In this document: piece after piece, positions 1 to 10,890 of the stretch
Position numbering within the stretch: the stretch's first letter is position 1
How the letters are laid out: the number at the start of each line of letters is the position of its first letter
Assembly (NCBI GenBank): GCA_037447655.1
Contig: JBBHKE010000711.1
Coordinates: forward strand, 1 to 19,338
DNA from: Zygnema cylindricum
Lineage: Eukaryota > Streptophyta > Zygnematophyceae > Zygnematales > Zygnemataceae
Direction of reading: 5' to 3'
DNA length: 19,338 nt
The notes under the pieces: generated by a model
Database searches by the model: none
Told to the model about the DNA's origin: nothing
Seen by the model: only the letters and a program-made list of their open reading frames with translations
Translations under genes and position numbers: made by a program

Positions 1-595
1 CAAATTGCAGATATTTAGTAAAAACTGAAAACAGGTTCCATGATGTTTTATTTTTCGGTCCAAAAAACTGCACATTCGTGGAGGCCAAAAACTTCAAAAA
101 CCTCACAATGCTCCTAAAGAACTTAAGTATGTTCCTTTCTTAACTGAAATTTTGAGTATTTTGAGGGGGAAATTGCATGTAAACGATGAAAATTGTGACA
201 ATTTGTCATAAAAAAAAATTTGACAGCAGAATATTTTGTTTGTAAAGATTCTTTTGAGAATAATTTAAACTGGATAAAAGTTTCCTATGAGAGAATACCC
301 GATTGCAAAAACCGGAACTTTCACATTTTTTCTTCGATCGAACACAAATTTGAGCCGCAACATTTCAAAAAACGTTTTTTCAGAGATTCGGACGAGCGGT
401 GGAAACCGCGACTGACTGCCGCGTCGGCATGATTAAACGTCAGAAAGTAGAAATCGTGTGAAAACCAGAATAACAGTCCACTAAGCTCGATAAAAACTGA
501 AAAAAATAATCAGTTTCTTGCGAACGCCGGAGTAGAACATAACAATCTATAATTACAATAAAACCGAAAAAGACAGATTACTTTAAGCAGATTAC
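1..595. other. AT-rich left flank without a recognisable gene
   Basis: Mixed-composition AT-rich DNA, clearly unlike the repeats that follow. The longest open stretch (220-432, plus strand, 70 codons) shows no domain, signal peptide or codon pattern that I recognise. A small GC-richer patch at about 380-430 contains two short perfect stem-loops (GCGGT/ACCGC at 396-409 and GCCG/CGGC at 418-428). I see no RNA gene fold, mobile-element terminus or long internal repeat here. Confidence 0.6.
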
Positions 596-777
596 TAGTA
601 CTATTACTACTCCTTTTACTACAACTTCTACTACCGCTTTTACTTTTATCACTACGACTACAACCTCAACTACAACTTCTACTTCTACTTTTACTACCAA
701 CTTTTACTACTGATATTACTTCTACTGTTACTTCTACTGTAACTACTACTGTTACTACTGTTGCTACTATTACTATA
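596..777. repeat. Degenerate ACT/TAC trinucleotide repeat, left part
   Basis: The plus strand is mainly tandem ACT/TAC triplets with scattered C, T and A substitutions (CTACAACTT, ACTTTTACTAC). G is very scarce. There is no fixed longer period in this part. It grades directly into the ordered 38-bp array, so it is probably the less organised edge of the same tract. Confidence 0.85.
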
Positions 778-1635
778 CTACTACTATTACTTCTATTGTT
801 GATACTATTACTATACTACTACTATTACTTCAAATGTTGATACTATTACTTCTAATGTTGATATTATTCCTATACTACTACTACTACTATTAATGTTGAT
901 ACTATTACTATACTACTACTATTACTTCTAATGTTGATACTATTACTATACTACTACTATTACATCTAATGTTGATACTAATAATATACTACTACTATTA
1001 CTTCTAATGTTGATACTAATAATATACTACTACTATTACTTCTAATGTTGATACTATTACTATACTTCTACTATTACTTCAAATGTTGATACTATTACTA
1101 TACTACTACTATTACTCCAAATGTTGATAGTTTTACTATACTACTACTATTACTATTAATGTTGATACTATTACTGTACTACTACTATTACTTCAAATGT
1201 TGATACTATTACTATACTACTACTATTACGTCTTAATGTTGATACTATTACTGTACTACTACTATTACTTCAAATGTTGATACTATTACTATACTACTAC
1301 TATTACGTCTAATGTTGATACTATTACTATACTACTACTATTACTCCAAATGTTGATACTATTACTATACTTCTACTATTACGTCTATTGTTGATACTAT
1401 TACTATACTACTACTATTACTCCAAATGTTGATAGTTTTACTATACTACTACTATTACTTCAAATGTTGATACTATTACTGTACTACTACTATTACGTCT
1501 AATGTTGATACTAATAATATAGTACTACTATTACTTCTAATGTTGATACTATTACTATACTTCTTTTATTACTTCAAAAGTTGATACTGTTGCTATACTA
1601 CTACTAATTCTTCTAATGATGATACTATTACTATT
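778..1635. repeat. 38-bp minisatellite, 23 units
   Basis: Each unit opens with CTACTACTATTAC, then a variable triplet or quartet, then AATGTTGATACTATTAC and ACTATA. The AATG anchor (or its variant) falls at 795, 833, 854, 892, 930, 968, 1006, 1044, 1082, 1120, 1158, 1196, 1235, 1273, 1311, 1349, 1387, 1425, 1463, 1501, 1539, 1577 and 1615. Twenty of the 22 intervals are exactly 38 bp; the exceptions are one 21-bp and one 39-bp step. Variant signatures (CTTCAAATG, CTTCTAATG, CGTCTAATG, CTCCAAATG, GATAGTTTTACTATA, ACTAATAATA) recur along the array, as expected of unequal exchange. Since 38 is not a multiple of three, the array cannot hold one reading frame. Confidence 0.95.
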
Positions 1636-1945
1636 CTACTACTATCACTACTACTTTGATTATTGCTTTTACTAACGCTATCACTACTACTTTTACTACA
1701 ACTTTTACTACTGCTATTACTACTACTGTACTACAACTTCTACTTCTCCAATTATTACTACTTTTACTACGACTTTGACTACCACTATTACCACTACCAC
1801 ACTTGCTACTATTAGTGTACCACTACTATACCTACTTCTACAACCTCTACTTACTGTTGTTACTTCCACTGTTACGGCTACTATTACTACCACATTGACA
1901 ACTACTTTTACTAACGCTATTACCACTACTATTAAATTAACGCTC
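1636..1945. repeat. Degenerate ACT/TAC trinucleotide repeat, right part
   Basis: ACT, TAC and ACC triplets continue after the last 38-bp unit, with more C and less order, ending in AT-rich DNA at about 1945. The reading frames here (minus 1723-1995, Val/Ile-rich; plus 1775-1963, Thr/Leu-rich) come from the triplet repeat itself and are not supported as genes. Confidence 0.85.
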
Positions 1946-2393
1946 CAATTTATTTTAATGTAATGACAGCTACCACCTGATTGAAGCTTGAGCATTCAAA
2001 ACTTTCAAAATAGAGGCGCATAAAGCAAACTTAATTCAAAATGCCTCAATCAAAAAATCGTATGGATTCCACTGCCACTGGTAAGCACCGTACTGCATGC
2101 GAGGTTTTTCCATTTCTTTTCCTACAGTCTAGGATTCATGTTAAAACGGCCAAAAGTTATTTATTTTCTTTTTACTTCAAAATGCTAAAAGAACAACTTA
2201 ATTCAAGAACACTGGTGATTGAGCTTCTCACAAACTAGTTTTAATGGCAAGTTGCATTCGACGACCAAAAACAATATGAGTTTCACTTCAAAATGCAAAA
2301 AGTAAAACCAATTTATAAATATTGTGAGTTGCAATAACGGAGGCGAACAATTTTTTCGCTTTTCATTCGTTTCTGGTGCCACACGCGTGACAT
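1946..2393. other. Non-repetitive spacer between the two repeat domains
   Basis: About 450 bp of ordinary AT-rich sequence separates the G-poor ACT tract from the C-poor GTGAGA tract. A short phrase, ACTTCAAAATGC, occurs at about 2175 and again at about 2286, with a related ATTCAAAATGC at about 2034, hinting at old local duplication. Open frames of 65-66 codons (2041-2238 plus, 2203-2403 minus) have no recognisable features. The satellite starts abruptly at about 2394. Confidence 0.6.
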
Positions 2394-2634
2394 AAAGTGA
2401 CAAAGTGAGCGTGAATGTGAGAGATGGAGTGTGAGTGTGAAACTACCAGGGTGAGAGTGAGAGCGATAGAGTGAGAGTGAGAAAAGGTGAAAGGGGCGTG
2501 AGAGTTGGAGTGAAAATGCGAGTGAGAGTCCCTTGTGAGAGTGATTGAGGTGTGAGTGTGAGAAAAAGAGTCAGAGTTAGAGTGAGTGGAGTGTGAGTGG
2601 GTGTGTGTGTGTGGGAGAGAGAGGGAGAGAGAGA

Positions 2635-2676
<42 letters not shown>

Positions 2677-3108
2677 GAGTGCTATTTTAAAAAGAGTGAG
2701 AGTGAGACCGAAAGTGAGAGTGAGAGTGTAAGTGAGCGTGAGAGCAGTGCAGGCGATTGAGAGAGAGAGAGAGTGAGAGTGAGAGTGAGAGAGAGGGAGA
2801 GTGAGAGTGCTTTGATTGAGAATGAGTGAGCGTCAATCGGTTTGAAAGAGAGTGAGAGTGAAAATGAGAGAGAGTGAGAATCAGAGAGATTGAGAGTGAG
2901 AGTGAGAGTGATTTGAGACAGGGTAAGGGTGAGAGTGAGCGCGAAGGTGAACGTGTGACTGCGCGTGCGAATACTTAAGAGAAAGTGAGTGAGCGCGAGA
3001 GCGACATTGTGTGTGATAGCGGTTTGCGAGAGAGTGAGAGAGAGTGAGAGTGATTTTGTGAGTAAACGTGAGAGCAGTCTGAGATAGAGTACGAGTGAGA
3101 GTGAGAGC
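2394..3108. repeat. GTGAGA hexamer satellite, left section outside the large duplication
   Basis: Plus strand consists of GTGAGA/GAGAGT hexamers with interruptions. A GT run near 2600-2615 and a GA dinucleotide run at about 2643-2680 are embedded. At about 2915 the phrase GGTAAGGGTGAGAGTGAGCG begins a variant of a longer motif that returns at about 3208, 3670, 4190 and 4925, so this section shares ancestry with the duplicated block without being part of its second copy. Confidence 0.85.
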
Positions 3109-5122
3109 TAGTTGAGAAAGTGTGAGCGTGAGAGTGGTTTAGGAAAGAGTGGGAGTGAGAAAGAGTGAGAGTGAGTAATAGTGAGACTGAGAATGATTTG
3201 AGAGAGGGTTGGTGTGAGACTGAGTGACGGTGAAAATGTGAGTGAGTGTGAGAGCGGAAAAGAAAGAGTGAGTGAGCGTGAGAGCGAGTTTATGAATGAC
3301 CATGAGAGCAGTTCGTGAGTGAGAGTGAGTTTGTGAGTGAGAGAGAGGAGTGGAACTGTGAGACAGCATGAGAGCTGTTTGAGAAAGAGTGAGTGCGAGA
3401 GTGAAAGTGAGAGAGTGATCGTGTGTGAGAGCGGTTTGGGAGAGAGTGAGAGTTTAAGTGAGTGTGAGAGTGGTTCAAGAGAGAGTGAGAGTGAGAGAGA
3501 GGGGGAGAGTGCGAGTTTGATCGAGAGTGAGTGAGCGTGAGTGCGGTTTGAAAGAGAGTGAGAGTGAGATTGGGAGAGAGTGGGAGTGAGAGAGAGTGAG
3601 AGTAAAAGAGAGTGAGAGTGAGGGGAAAGATAGAGTGAGAGAGAGTGAGAGTGACAACAATCTAAGAGAGGGTGAGGGTGAGAGCGACAATGAAAATGTG
3701 AGTGAGAGTGAGAGCGGTTAAGAGAGAGTGAACTAGCGCGAGAACGAGTTTGTTTGTGAGAGCGGTTTGAGAGAGAGTGAGAGTGAGAGAGAGAGCGGTT
3801 TGATAGTCATTGGGTGAGCGTGAGTGCAGTTTTTGAGAGAGCTAGAGTTAGAGTGGGAGCTATTTGCGAAAAATTGAGCGTGAGAGCGGTTTGAAAAAGA
3901 TTGAGAGTGGGAGCGAGAGTGAATGTGAATGAGTGTGCGTGAAATAGGTTTGAGAGACTGTGAGAGTGAAAGTGTAAGTAAACTTGAGATCGGTTCGAGG
4001 GAGCGTAATAGTGAGAGGTAGAGAGAGTGAGAAAAAGAGAGTGAGAGCGATTTGATGGGAAGTGAGTGAGCGTGAGGGCGGTTTGAAGCGAGTGAGAGTG
4101 AGAGCGTGAGAGAGTGGGAAGAGAGTGAGATCGGTCTGAGAGAGGGTGAAAGTGAGAGTGAGTAAGAGTGAGATTGAGATTGATTTAAAAAAGGGTGAGG
4201 GTGAGAGTGAGCGAGCGACGGTGAAAGTGTGAGTGAGCGTGAGAGCGAGTGTGTGAGTGAGCGTGAGAGCGGTTTGAGATGGAGTTAGAGTGAGAATTGG
4301 AGATATTTGACAAAGAGTGAGAGTGGTGTTAGATAGAGTGAGGGTGAGAGTGAGAGCACCAAGAAGTGAGAGTGAGATTTTAAGTGAGATTGAAAGAGAG
4401 TGTGAGCGTGAAAGTGAGAGTGAGAGTAAAAGTGAGAGTGAGGGTTGCTTGAGATAGAGAGAGTGAGGGTGAAAACTAAAGTTGGCTTGAGAGAAGTTTG
4501 AGAGATTGAGTGTGAGTGAGAGTGAAAGTGAGAGAGATCGATTTGAGAGAGAGATTTGAGAGAGCTTGAGAGAGAGAAGAGTGGAAGTGTGAGTGAGCGT
4601 GGGAGTTGTTTGAGAAAGAGTGAGGGCGAGAGTGAAAGTAAGAGATTGAGCATGCATGAGAGCTTTTTTAGACACAGTGAGTGTGTAAGCATGAGAGCGG
4701 TTTGAGAGAGAGTGAGAGTGGGAGATAGAGAGAGAGAGAGTGAGAGTGGTTTGATTGAGAGTGAGATTGAAAGTGAGAGAGATTGAGAGTGAGAGTGAGA
4801 GTGGGAGAGAGTGAGAGTGAGGGGGCGAGTTAGAGTGAGAGAGAGTGAGAGTGAGAGTGACGGCAATCTGAGAGAGGGTGAGAGTGCGAGTGAGAGAGAG
4901 TGAGAGTGAAATTTATTTGAGGCGGTGAGGGTGAGAGTGAGAGCGACAGTGAAAGTGTGATTTATTGTGAGAGCGGTTAAGTGAGAGTGAGCGAGCGTGA
5001 GGGCTAGTTTTTGTGTGAGATTGGTTTGAGAGAGAGTGAGAGGGATTTTGATAGTGACCGTGAGAGTGGTTGAGAAGGATTGAGAGTGAGAGTGGGTGAT
5101 TTTTGAGAAAGAGTGAGCGTGA

Positions 5123-5209
5123 GAGCGGTTTGAGAGTGATTGAGGGTGACAGAGCGGTTTGAGAGTGATTGAGGGTGAAAGAGCGGTTTGAGAGTGGTTG
5201 AGGGTGAGA
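5123..5209. repeat. 29-bp tandem triplet in copy 1
   Basis: Three adjacent 29-bp units start at 5123, 5152 and 5181, each opening GAGCGGTTTGAGAGTG and continuing TTGAGGGTGA. The counterpart in copy 2 is at 10891-10977, also three units, so the triplication came before the large duplication. Confidence 0.9.
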
Positions 5210-5910
5210 GTGAGAGTGTAAGTGACCGTGAGAGCAGTTCAAGAGGGAGTGAGAGTGAGAGAGAAAGTGAAAATGAGAGAGAGATAGAGAGAGCGGTTTG
5301 CTCGAGAGTGAGAGTGAAAGTGAGAGATATGGAGGTTGAGAGTGAAAGTGAGAGCGAGTGAGAGTGGAGGATAGAGTGAGAGTGATAGAGAGTATTAGTG
5401 AGTGTGCGCGTGCAATTTGAGAGGTGGTGAGAGTAAGAGTGATAGTGAGTGTGAGGGTGAGAGCGGTTTGAGAGAGTGAGAGTATTAAGAATGAGAGTGA
5501 GAGTTAGAGTGAGATAGATTTGCGAGAGGGTGAGAGTGAGGGAGGGAGTGAGATTAAGAGTAAGAGTGAGAGTGGTTTCAATTTTAGAGAGAGTAAGAGT
5601 GAGAATAGAGTGAGTGTGAGAGTGATAGTGAAAGTACGAGGCGGGAAGATATAGATTGAGTGATAGAAAGTGAGAGTTTTAGTGAGCGTGAGATCAGTTT
5701 GGTAAAGAGTAAGAGTGAGACTGAGAGTGAAAGTGAGAGTGAGTGAGAGTGGAAGTTAGAGTGAGAGCGATAGAGAGTGAGAGTGTGAGTTAAAAAGAGT
5801 GAGAGTGGGAGTGAGTTTGAGTGACAGTGTTAGTATGATTGTGAGTGAGAGTGAGAGCGGTTTAATAGAGAGCGGGAGTGATATTCATAGTGAAAGTGAG
5901 AGAGTGAGTG

Positions 5911-7551
5911 TGAGGGAGATTGAGAGTGCGAGGGAGAGGGAGTGTGCGAAAGTGAGCAAGTGAGACTAAGAGTAAGGTTGAGAGTGAGCGGAAGTGAGAG
6001 TGAGAGTGAAAATGAAAGTGTTAAGTGAGTAAAAATGAGAGTGCGAATGAGAGTAAGTCGGTGTAAAAGTGAGTGTGAGAGTGAGAGTGAGAGGAAGTGC
6101 TAAGTACGAGTGAGCGGGTGTAAGAGTGACAGTGAAAATGAAAGAGTGCTAAGTGAGATAAGTGGGAGAGAGAATAAGATTTAGCGGGTGCGAGAGTGAG
6201 GGTGAGTGTGAAAGAGTGAGAGAGATAGTGAAACTAATAGTGAGATTCGTGTGGGTGTGTGATTAAAAGTGGGGGCAATAGAGAGAGGAAAAAGAAGCGG
6301 GGGAGGGAGAGAGAGAGGAGGGAGAAAGAGATTGCTACCGAGATGGAGAGTGAGTGTGAAACTGAAAGTGAGAGGGAGAGGGAGTGTCTGAGTGAGAGTA
6401 ACATTGAGAGTAAGAGTGAGAGCGAGAGTGAGGAGGAGGGTGTGAGTGAGAGGGAGAGTGTGAGTGAGAGGGAGTGAGGGAGGGAGAGTGAAAGCGAGAG
6501 TGAGAGTGATAAAGGGACGGAGAGGGAGTGTGAGATCGAGAGTGAGAGTGAGAGTAAGAGGGAGAGGAGTGTGAGAGTAAGAGTCGTGTAGGTGTGAGAG
6601 TGGAACTGAATGTGAGTGTGAGAGGGAGAAAAAGAGTGTGAGTGAGGGTGAGAGAGAGATTTAGATTGAGAGTGAAAGTGAAATTGAGAGGGAGAGGAAG
6701 AGGGAGAGTGTGAGTGAGAGTAACAGTGAGAGTGAGAGTAAGAGTAAGTGTAAGAGTGAGTGTGAGCGTGAGAGTCGTGTGTGTGAGAGTGAGAGTGAGA
6801 GTGAGATAGAGAGGGAGAGGGAGAGAGAGATAGTGAGAGTGAGAGTCGAGTGAGTGTGAGTGAGTGAGATTGCGAGTGCGAGGGAGAGGGAGTGTGCGAC
6901 AGTGAGCAAGTGAGACTAAGTGTAAGAGTGGGAGTGAGAGTGAGAGTGAAAATAAAAGTGTTAATTGAGTGAAAGTGAGAGTGCGAATGAGAATTAGTCG
7001 GTGTAAAAGTAAGTGTGAGAGTGAGGGTGAGTAAGAGTGACAGTGAAAATGAAAGATTTTTAAGTGAGATAAAGTGGGAGAGAATAGGAGTTAGCGGGTG
7101 TGAGAGTGAGAGCGAGTGTGAGGGTAAGAGTTAGAGAGAGAGTGAGACTGATAGTGAGAGAGATTCGTGTGGGTGAGAGAGTGAAAGTGAGGGGAAGAAA
7201 GAGAGGGAAAGGAAGAGAGAGACGGAGGGGAGAGGGAGAAGGAAAGTGCAACCGAGAGTGAGATTGAGAGTGAAACTGAAAGTGAGAGAGAGAGAGGGAG
7301 AGGGAGTTTGTGAGTGATATAACATTGAGAGTGAGAGCGAGAGTGAGTGTAAGAGTGAGAGTCGTGTGTGTTGATAGAGAGGGAGAGGGAGAGGGAGGGT
7401 AAATCCGAGAGTGAGAGTGAGAGTGGGAGGGAGAGGAGAGCGAGAGTGAGAGTAGTGTAAGTATAAGAGATAGGGTGAGAGTGAGAGTACCAGTGAGAGT
7501 AGAGTGAGAGTGGAACTGAATGTCAGAGGGAGTGTGAGAGTGAGAGTGAGT

Positions 7552-7591
<40 letters not shown>

Positions 7592-7650
7592 TAGACTGAG
7601 AGTGAAAGTGAGAACGAGAGAAAGTGTTAAGTCAAAGTAAAAATGAAAGT
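5911..7650. repeat. Internal ~0.92-0.95 kb tandem duplication inside copy 1
   Basis: Unit one runs from about 5911 to 6860 and unit two from about 6861 to 7650. Shared phrases are GAGGGAGAGGGAGTGTGCGA (starting 5930 and 6880, spacing 950), AGCAAGTGAGACTAAG, AACATTGAGAGT (6400/7321, spacing 921) and GGAACTGAATGT (6602/7512, spacing 910). The pair is repeated as a pair in the second large copy (about 11735-12695 and 12696-13521), which dates the internal duplication before the large one. The two units are clearly more diverged from each other than the two large copies are. Confidence 0.88.
7381..7399 (+). other. G-quadruplex motif
   Basis: Four G3 tracts separated by loops of 3, 3 and 1 nucleotides (GGGAGAGGGAGAGGGAGGG). 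The same motif is retained at 13281-13299 in the second large copy. Folding is inferred from the pattern only. Confidence 0.6.
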
Positions 7651-8650
7651 GAGAGAAAGTGTCGAGTGAAAGTAAGAGTGAAAGTGAGAATGACCGTGAG
7701 ATTAGAGCGAGAGTGAGTGAGTGTGATAGTATTGGTGATAGTGAGAGTTTGAGAGAGAGAGAGAGAGAGTGAGGGTGAGAGTGAGAGAGAGTAAAGTTAG
7801 AATGAGAATGAGAATGATAGTGTTAGTGACAGTGAGAGTGCGGGAGTGAGAGTGAGAGTGAGGGAGGGAGGGATTGGGCGAAGTGGGTGAGTGAGGGAGT
7901 GAGAGGAGTGTGAGTGAAGGTGGGGGTGGGATCAAGAGTGAGAGTGAGGGAGAGAGAGAAAGCGTGAGGGAGAGTGAAAATGAGAGTGAGTTGGATAGTG
8001 GGTAAGAATTAGGGTGAGCGAGAGTGAGAGTGAGGGTGACAGTGGGTGTGTGCGTGAGAAGAGAGAGAAAGGAAGGGGAGTGTAGAGGAAAGAGAGATTG
8101 AGGCGTGTTTGTTGCAAGGTGACGGAGTCGCGGGAAGAGATTAGAGTAGCGTAGGAAATAGAGAGAGAAAAATAGAGACGGGGAACGGATGGGGGTGCTC
8201 ATGTGGGAAAGAAGACAAAGAGTGAAAGAGAGAAAATGAGATAGAAAGAAAAAAGGGGATGGGAGGGGAGAAGAATGGGAGGGAGAGTTATAAAAGGGGA
8301 TGCAAAAAGGGTTGTGGAGAGAAGAGAGAGAGTGAGAGAGAGAGGGAAACAAAGTGAGTTAGTCAGGAGCGAAGGGAAAGTTAAGGAAAAGGAGTGGTGA
8401 AAAATAAAATGCGGGGGGTGTGTAGAGGGGAGGGGGAGGGAGGAGAGTGGAACGGAAGAGAGGGGAGAGGGAGGGGTTAACGAGAGGTGGCGGTAAAGGA
8501 CGGGGAGGGCAGGGTTTTTAGAAGGGGGGAGAGTGAGTGTGTTGCCGTAAGAGAGGGAAGGGGGGGGGGGATTGTAACAAGGTGAAGGGAGAGAGAGAGA
8601 GAGAGAGGGAAAAAGGGTCGCGTGAAGGGTAAATAGAGATAGGGAGAAAA
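7651..8650. repeat. 1000-bp polypurine segment absent from the second copy
   Basis: After the end of block copy 1, GTGAGA hexamers continue to about 7860. They then give way to irregular purine-rich sequence with G runs (11 consecutive G at 8560-8570) and few pyrimidine interruptions. A short mixed patch lies at about 8106-8150. At the matching point of copy 2 (13521/13522) the sequence goes straight to the segment that here starts at 8651, so this piece is present in only one copy. Parts of 8400-8570 resemble 13800-14000, for example GTGTGT(A/G)GAGGGGAGGG and the phrase around TTGTTGC, suggesting that related sequence also lies after the second copy. Confidence 0.85.
7862..7878 (+). other. 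G-quadruplex motif
   Basis: Four G3 tracts with loops of 1, 1 and 3 nucleotides. Pattern-based prediction only. Confidence 0.55.
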
Positions 8651-8829
8651 GATGTTGGGAAGGGAGAGAGGAGAGGGTTTTAGGTAGTGGGTGTGACGCG
8701 CGAAGGGCAAGAAGGGTAGAGGAGAGAGATAGAATGTGAGTGGATTTTTACAAAGTGAAGGGAGGAGAGAGAGATAGAGGGCCGTAGGAATAAGAGATCG
8801 ATAGACGGAGAAAAGGAGAGGGAACGAGA
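8651..8829. repeat. ~178-bp repeated segment, copy 1
   Basis: Starts GATGTTGGGAAGGGAGAGAG, includes GTGGGTGTGACGCGCGAAGG and a GGGCCGTAGGAATAAGAGAT-like phrase, and ends near GAGAGGGA(A/G)CGAGA. It is about 95% identical by eye to 13522-13698. It is more complex in sequence than the hexamer array, so the match is unlikely to be chance similarity between simple repeats. Confidence 0.92.
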
Positions 8830-8904
8830 GTAAGAGTGAGAGCGGGAGCTGTTTGAGAAAGAGTGAGCGTGAGAGTGGTTTAAGAGAGAGTGAGAGTGAG
8901 AAAG

Positions 8905-9020
8905 AGTGAGAGTGAGTAATAGTGAGAGTGAGTAATAGTGAGAGTGAGTAACAGTGAGAGTGAGAAGAGTGAGAGTGAGTAATAGTGAGAGTGAGAGTGA
9001 GAAGAGTGAGAGTGAGTAAT
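8905..9020. repeat. Local 16-bp tandem expansion specific to copy 2
   Basis: Seven tandem units based on AGTGAGAGTGAGTAAT start at 8905, 8921, 8937, 8953, 8968, 8984 and 9005. Most are 16 bp; one is 15 bp and one 21 bp. The matching place in copy 1 (about 3164-3180) holds a single unit, so the expansion came after the large duplication. Confidence 0.88.
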
Positions 9021-10890
9021 AGTGAGACTGAGAATGATTTGAGAGAGGGTTAGTGTGAGAGTGAGCGACGGTGAAAGTGTGAGTGAGCGTGAGAGCGGAA
9101 AAAAAAGAGTGAGTGAGCGTGAGAGCGAGTTTGTGAATGACCATGAGAGCAGTACGTGAGTGGGAGTGAGTTTGTGAGTGATACAGAGGAGTGGAGCTGT
9201 GAGACAGCGTGAGTTTGAGAAAGAGTGAGGGCGAGAGTGAAAGTGAGAGAGTGATCGTGTGTGAGAGCGGTTTGAGAGAGAGTGAGAGTTTAAGTGAGTG
9301 TGAGTGCGGTTCAAGAGAGAGTGAGAGTGAGATTGGGAGTGAGTGGGAGTGAGAGAGAGTGAGAGCAAAGGAGAGTCAGAGTGAGGGGAAAGATAGAGTG
9401 AGAGAGAGTGAGAGTGACAACAATCTCAGAGAGGGTGAGAGTGAGAGCGCGAGAGAGTGAGAGTGAGAGTGATTTAAGAGAGGGGGAGGGTGAGAGTGAG
9501 AGCGACGGTGAAATTGTGAGTGAGAGTGAGAGCGGTTAAGAGAGAGTGAATGAGCGCGAGAACGAGTTTGTTTGTGAGAGCGGTTTGAGAGAGAGTGAGG
9601 GTGAGAGAGAGAGCGGTTTGGTAGTCACTGGGTGAGCGTGAGTGCAGTTTGAGAGAGAGCTAGAGTTAGAGTGGGAGCTATTTGCGAAACAATGAGCGTG
9701 AGAGCGGTTTGAAAAAGATTGAGAGTGGGAGCGAAAGTGAATGTGAATGAGTGTGTGCGCGTGAAAGAGGTTTGAGAGACCGTGAGAGTGAAAGTGTAAG
9801 CAAACTTGAGATCGGTTTGAGGGAGCGTAATAGTGAGAGGTAGAGAGAGTGAGAAAAAGAGAGTGAGAGCGATTTGATGGGAAGTGCGTGAGCGTGAGTG
9901 CGGTTTGAAGCGAGTGAGAGTGAGAGTGTGAGAGAGTGAGAGTGAGAAGAGAGTGAGAGAGAGAGAGTGTCAGTGAGAGTGATAGAGAGTGAGAGTGAGA
10001 TCGGTCTGAGAGAGGGTGAGAGTGAGAGTGAGTAAGAGTGAGAGTGAGATTGATTTATAAGAGGGTGAGGGTGAGAGTGAGCGACAGTGAAAGTGTGAGT
10101 GAGCGTGAGAGCGGTTTGACATGGAGTTAGAGGGAGAGTTGGAGCTATTTGAGAAAGAGTGAGAGTGGTGTTAGGTAGAGTGAGGGTGAGAGTGAGAGCA
10201 GCAGGAAGTGAGAGTGAGATTTTGAGTGAGATTGAAAGAGAGTGTGAGCGTGAAAGTGAGAGTGAGGGTTGCTTGAGATAGAGTGAGCGAGGGGGAAAAC
10301 TAAAGTTGGCTTGAGAGAAGTTAGAGAGATTGAGTGTGAGTGAGATTGAAAGTGAGAGAGATTGATTTGAGAGAGAGATTGAGAGAGCTTGAGAGAGAGA
10401 GGAGAGTGGAAGTGTGAGTGAGCGTGAGAGTTGTTTGAGAAATAGTGAGGGCGAGAGTGAAAGTAAGAGATTGAGCGTGCGTGAGAGCTTTTTTAGACAC
10501 AGTAAGTGCGTAAGTAAGCGTGAGAGCGGTTCGAGAGAGAGTGAGAGTGGTTTGATCGAGAGTGAGATTGAAAGTGAGAGAGATTGAGAGTGAGAGTGAG
10601 AGTGGGAGAGAGTGAGAGTGAGAGTGATGGCAATCTGAGAGAGGGTGAGAGTGCGAGTGAGAGAGAGTGAGAGTGAAATTGATTTGAGGTGGTGGGGGTG
10701 AGAGTAAGAGTGACGGTGAAAGTGTGATTTATTGTGAGAGCGGTTAAGTGAGAGTGAGCGAGCGTGAGAGCTAGTTTCTGTGTGAGATTGGTTTGAGAGA
10801 GAGCGAGAGGGATTTTGATAGTGGCCGTGAGAGTGGTCTGAGAAGGATTGAGAGTGAGAGTGGGTGATTTTTGAGAAAGAGTGAGCGTGA

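Larger units (their letters stand above)
3109..7650. repeat. Large satellite block, copy 1
   Basis: This ~4.5 kb stretch of GTGAGA-type sequence is collinear with 8851-13521. Anchors matched by eye include TGAATGACCATGAGAGCAGT (about 3292 and 9135), TGGCAATCTG-type (4862/10628), GCGGTTTGCTCGAGAG (5293/11061), GCGGGAAGATATAGATTGAG (5641/11461), ATGGAGAGTGAGTGTGAAA (6343/12168) and GTGTTAAGTCAAAGTAAAA (7624/13494). Offsets drift between roughly 5.73 and 5.87 kb because of small indels. A 235-bp stretch near 3870-4100 compared by eye differs at about 5% of positions. The left edge is uncertain by some 20-30 bp because it lies inside hexamer repeats. Confidence 0.93.

Noticed and set aside
778-1635. 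CRISPR-like array of regularly spaced repeats
   Set aside because: The whole 38-bp unit is repetitive, with no unique spacers and no alternation of repeat and spacer; the context is eukaryotic.
1723-1995. Val/Ile-rich minus-strand frame of 90 codons
   Set aside because: Direct translation of the reversed ACT repeat (GTA, GTT, GTG codons).
2604-2680. GT and GA dinucleotide runs as a separate microsatellite locus
   Set aside because: They are embedded in, and intergrade with, the hexamer array, so they are treated as part of it.
3860-4675. 271-codon minus-strand frame rich in Ser, Leu, Thr and His
   Set aside because: The reverse complement of GTGAGA has no stop codon in any of its three frames (Ser-His, Leu-Thr, Ser-Leu), so long frames are expected by default. 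The matching part of the second block copy (about 9.7-10.5 kb) has no frame of comparable length, so the reading frame is not kept despite high DNA similarity.
4285-4866. 193-codon overlapping minus-strand frame
   Set aside because: Overlaps the previous frame in another phase with the same amino-acid bias; simultaneous openness in several phases indicates composition, not coding.
6259-6477. Glu/Ser/Arg-rich plus-strand frame starting MIKSGGNRER, resembling an RS or acidic domain protein
   Set aside because: GAGAGT reads Glu-Ser in this phase. The corresponding frame at 12168-12404 starts at a different place and differs through indels, so it is not conserved as protein.
7702-8352. 216-codon minus-strand frame
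   Set aside because: Ser/Leu/Pro/His-rich product of a C/T-only strand, lying mostly in a segment missing from the second copy; no domain or codon bias.
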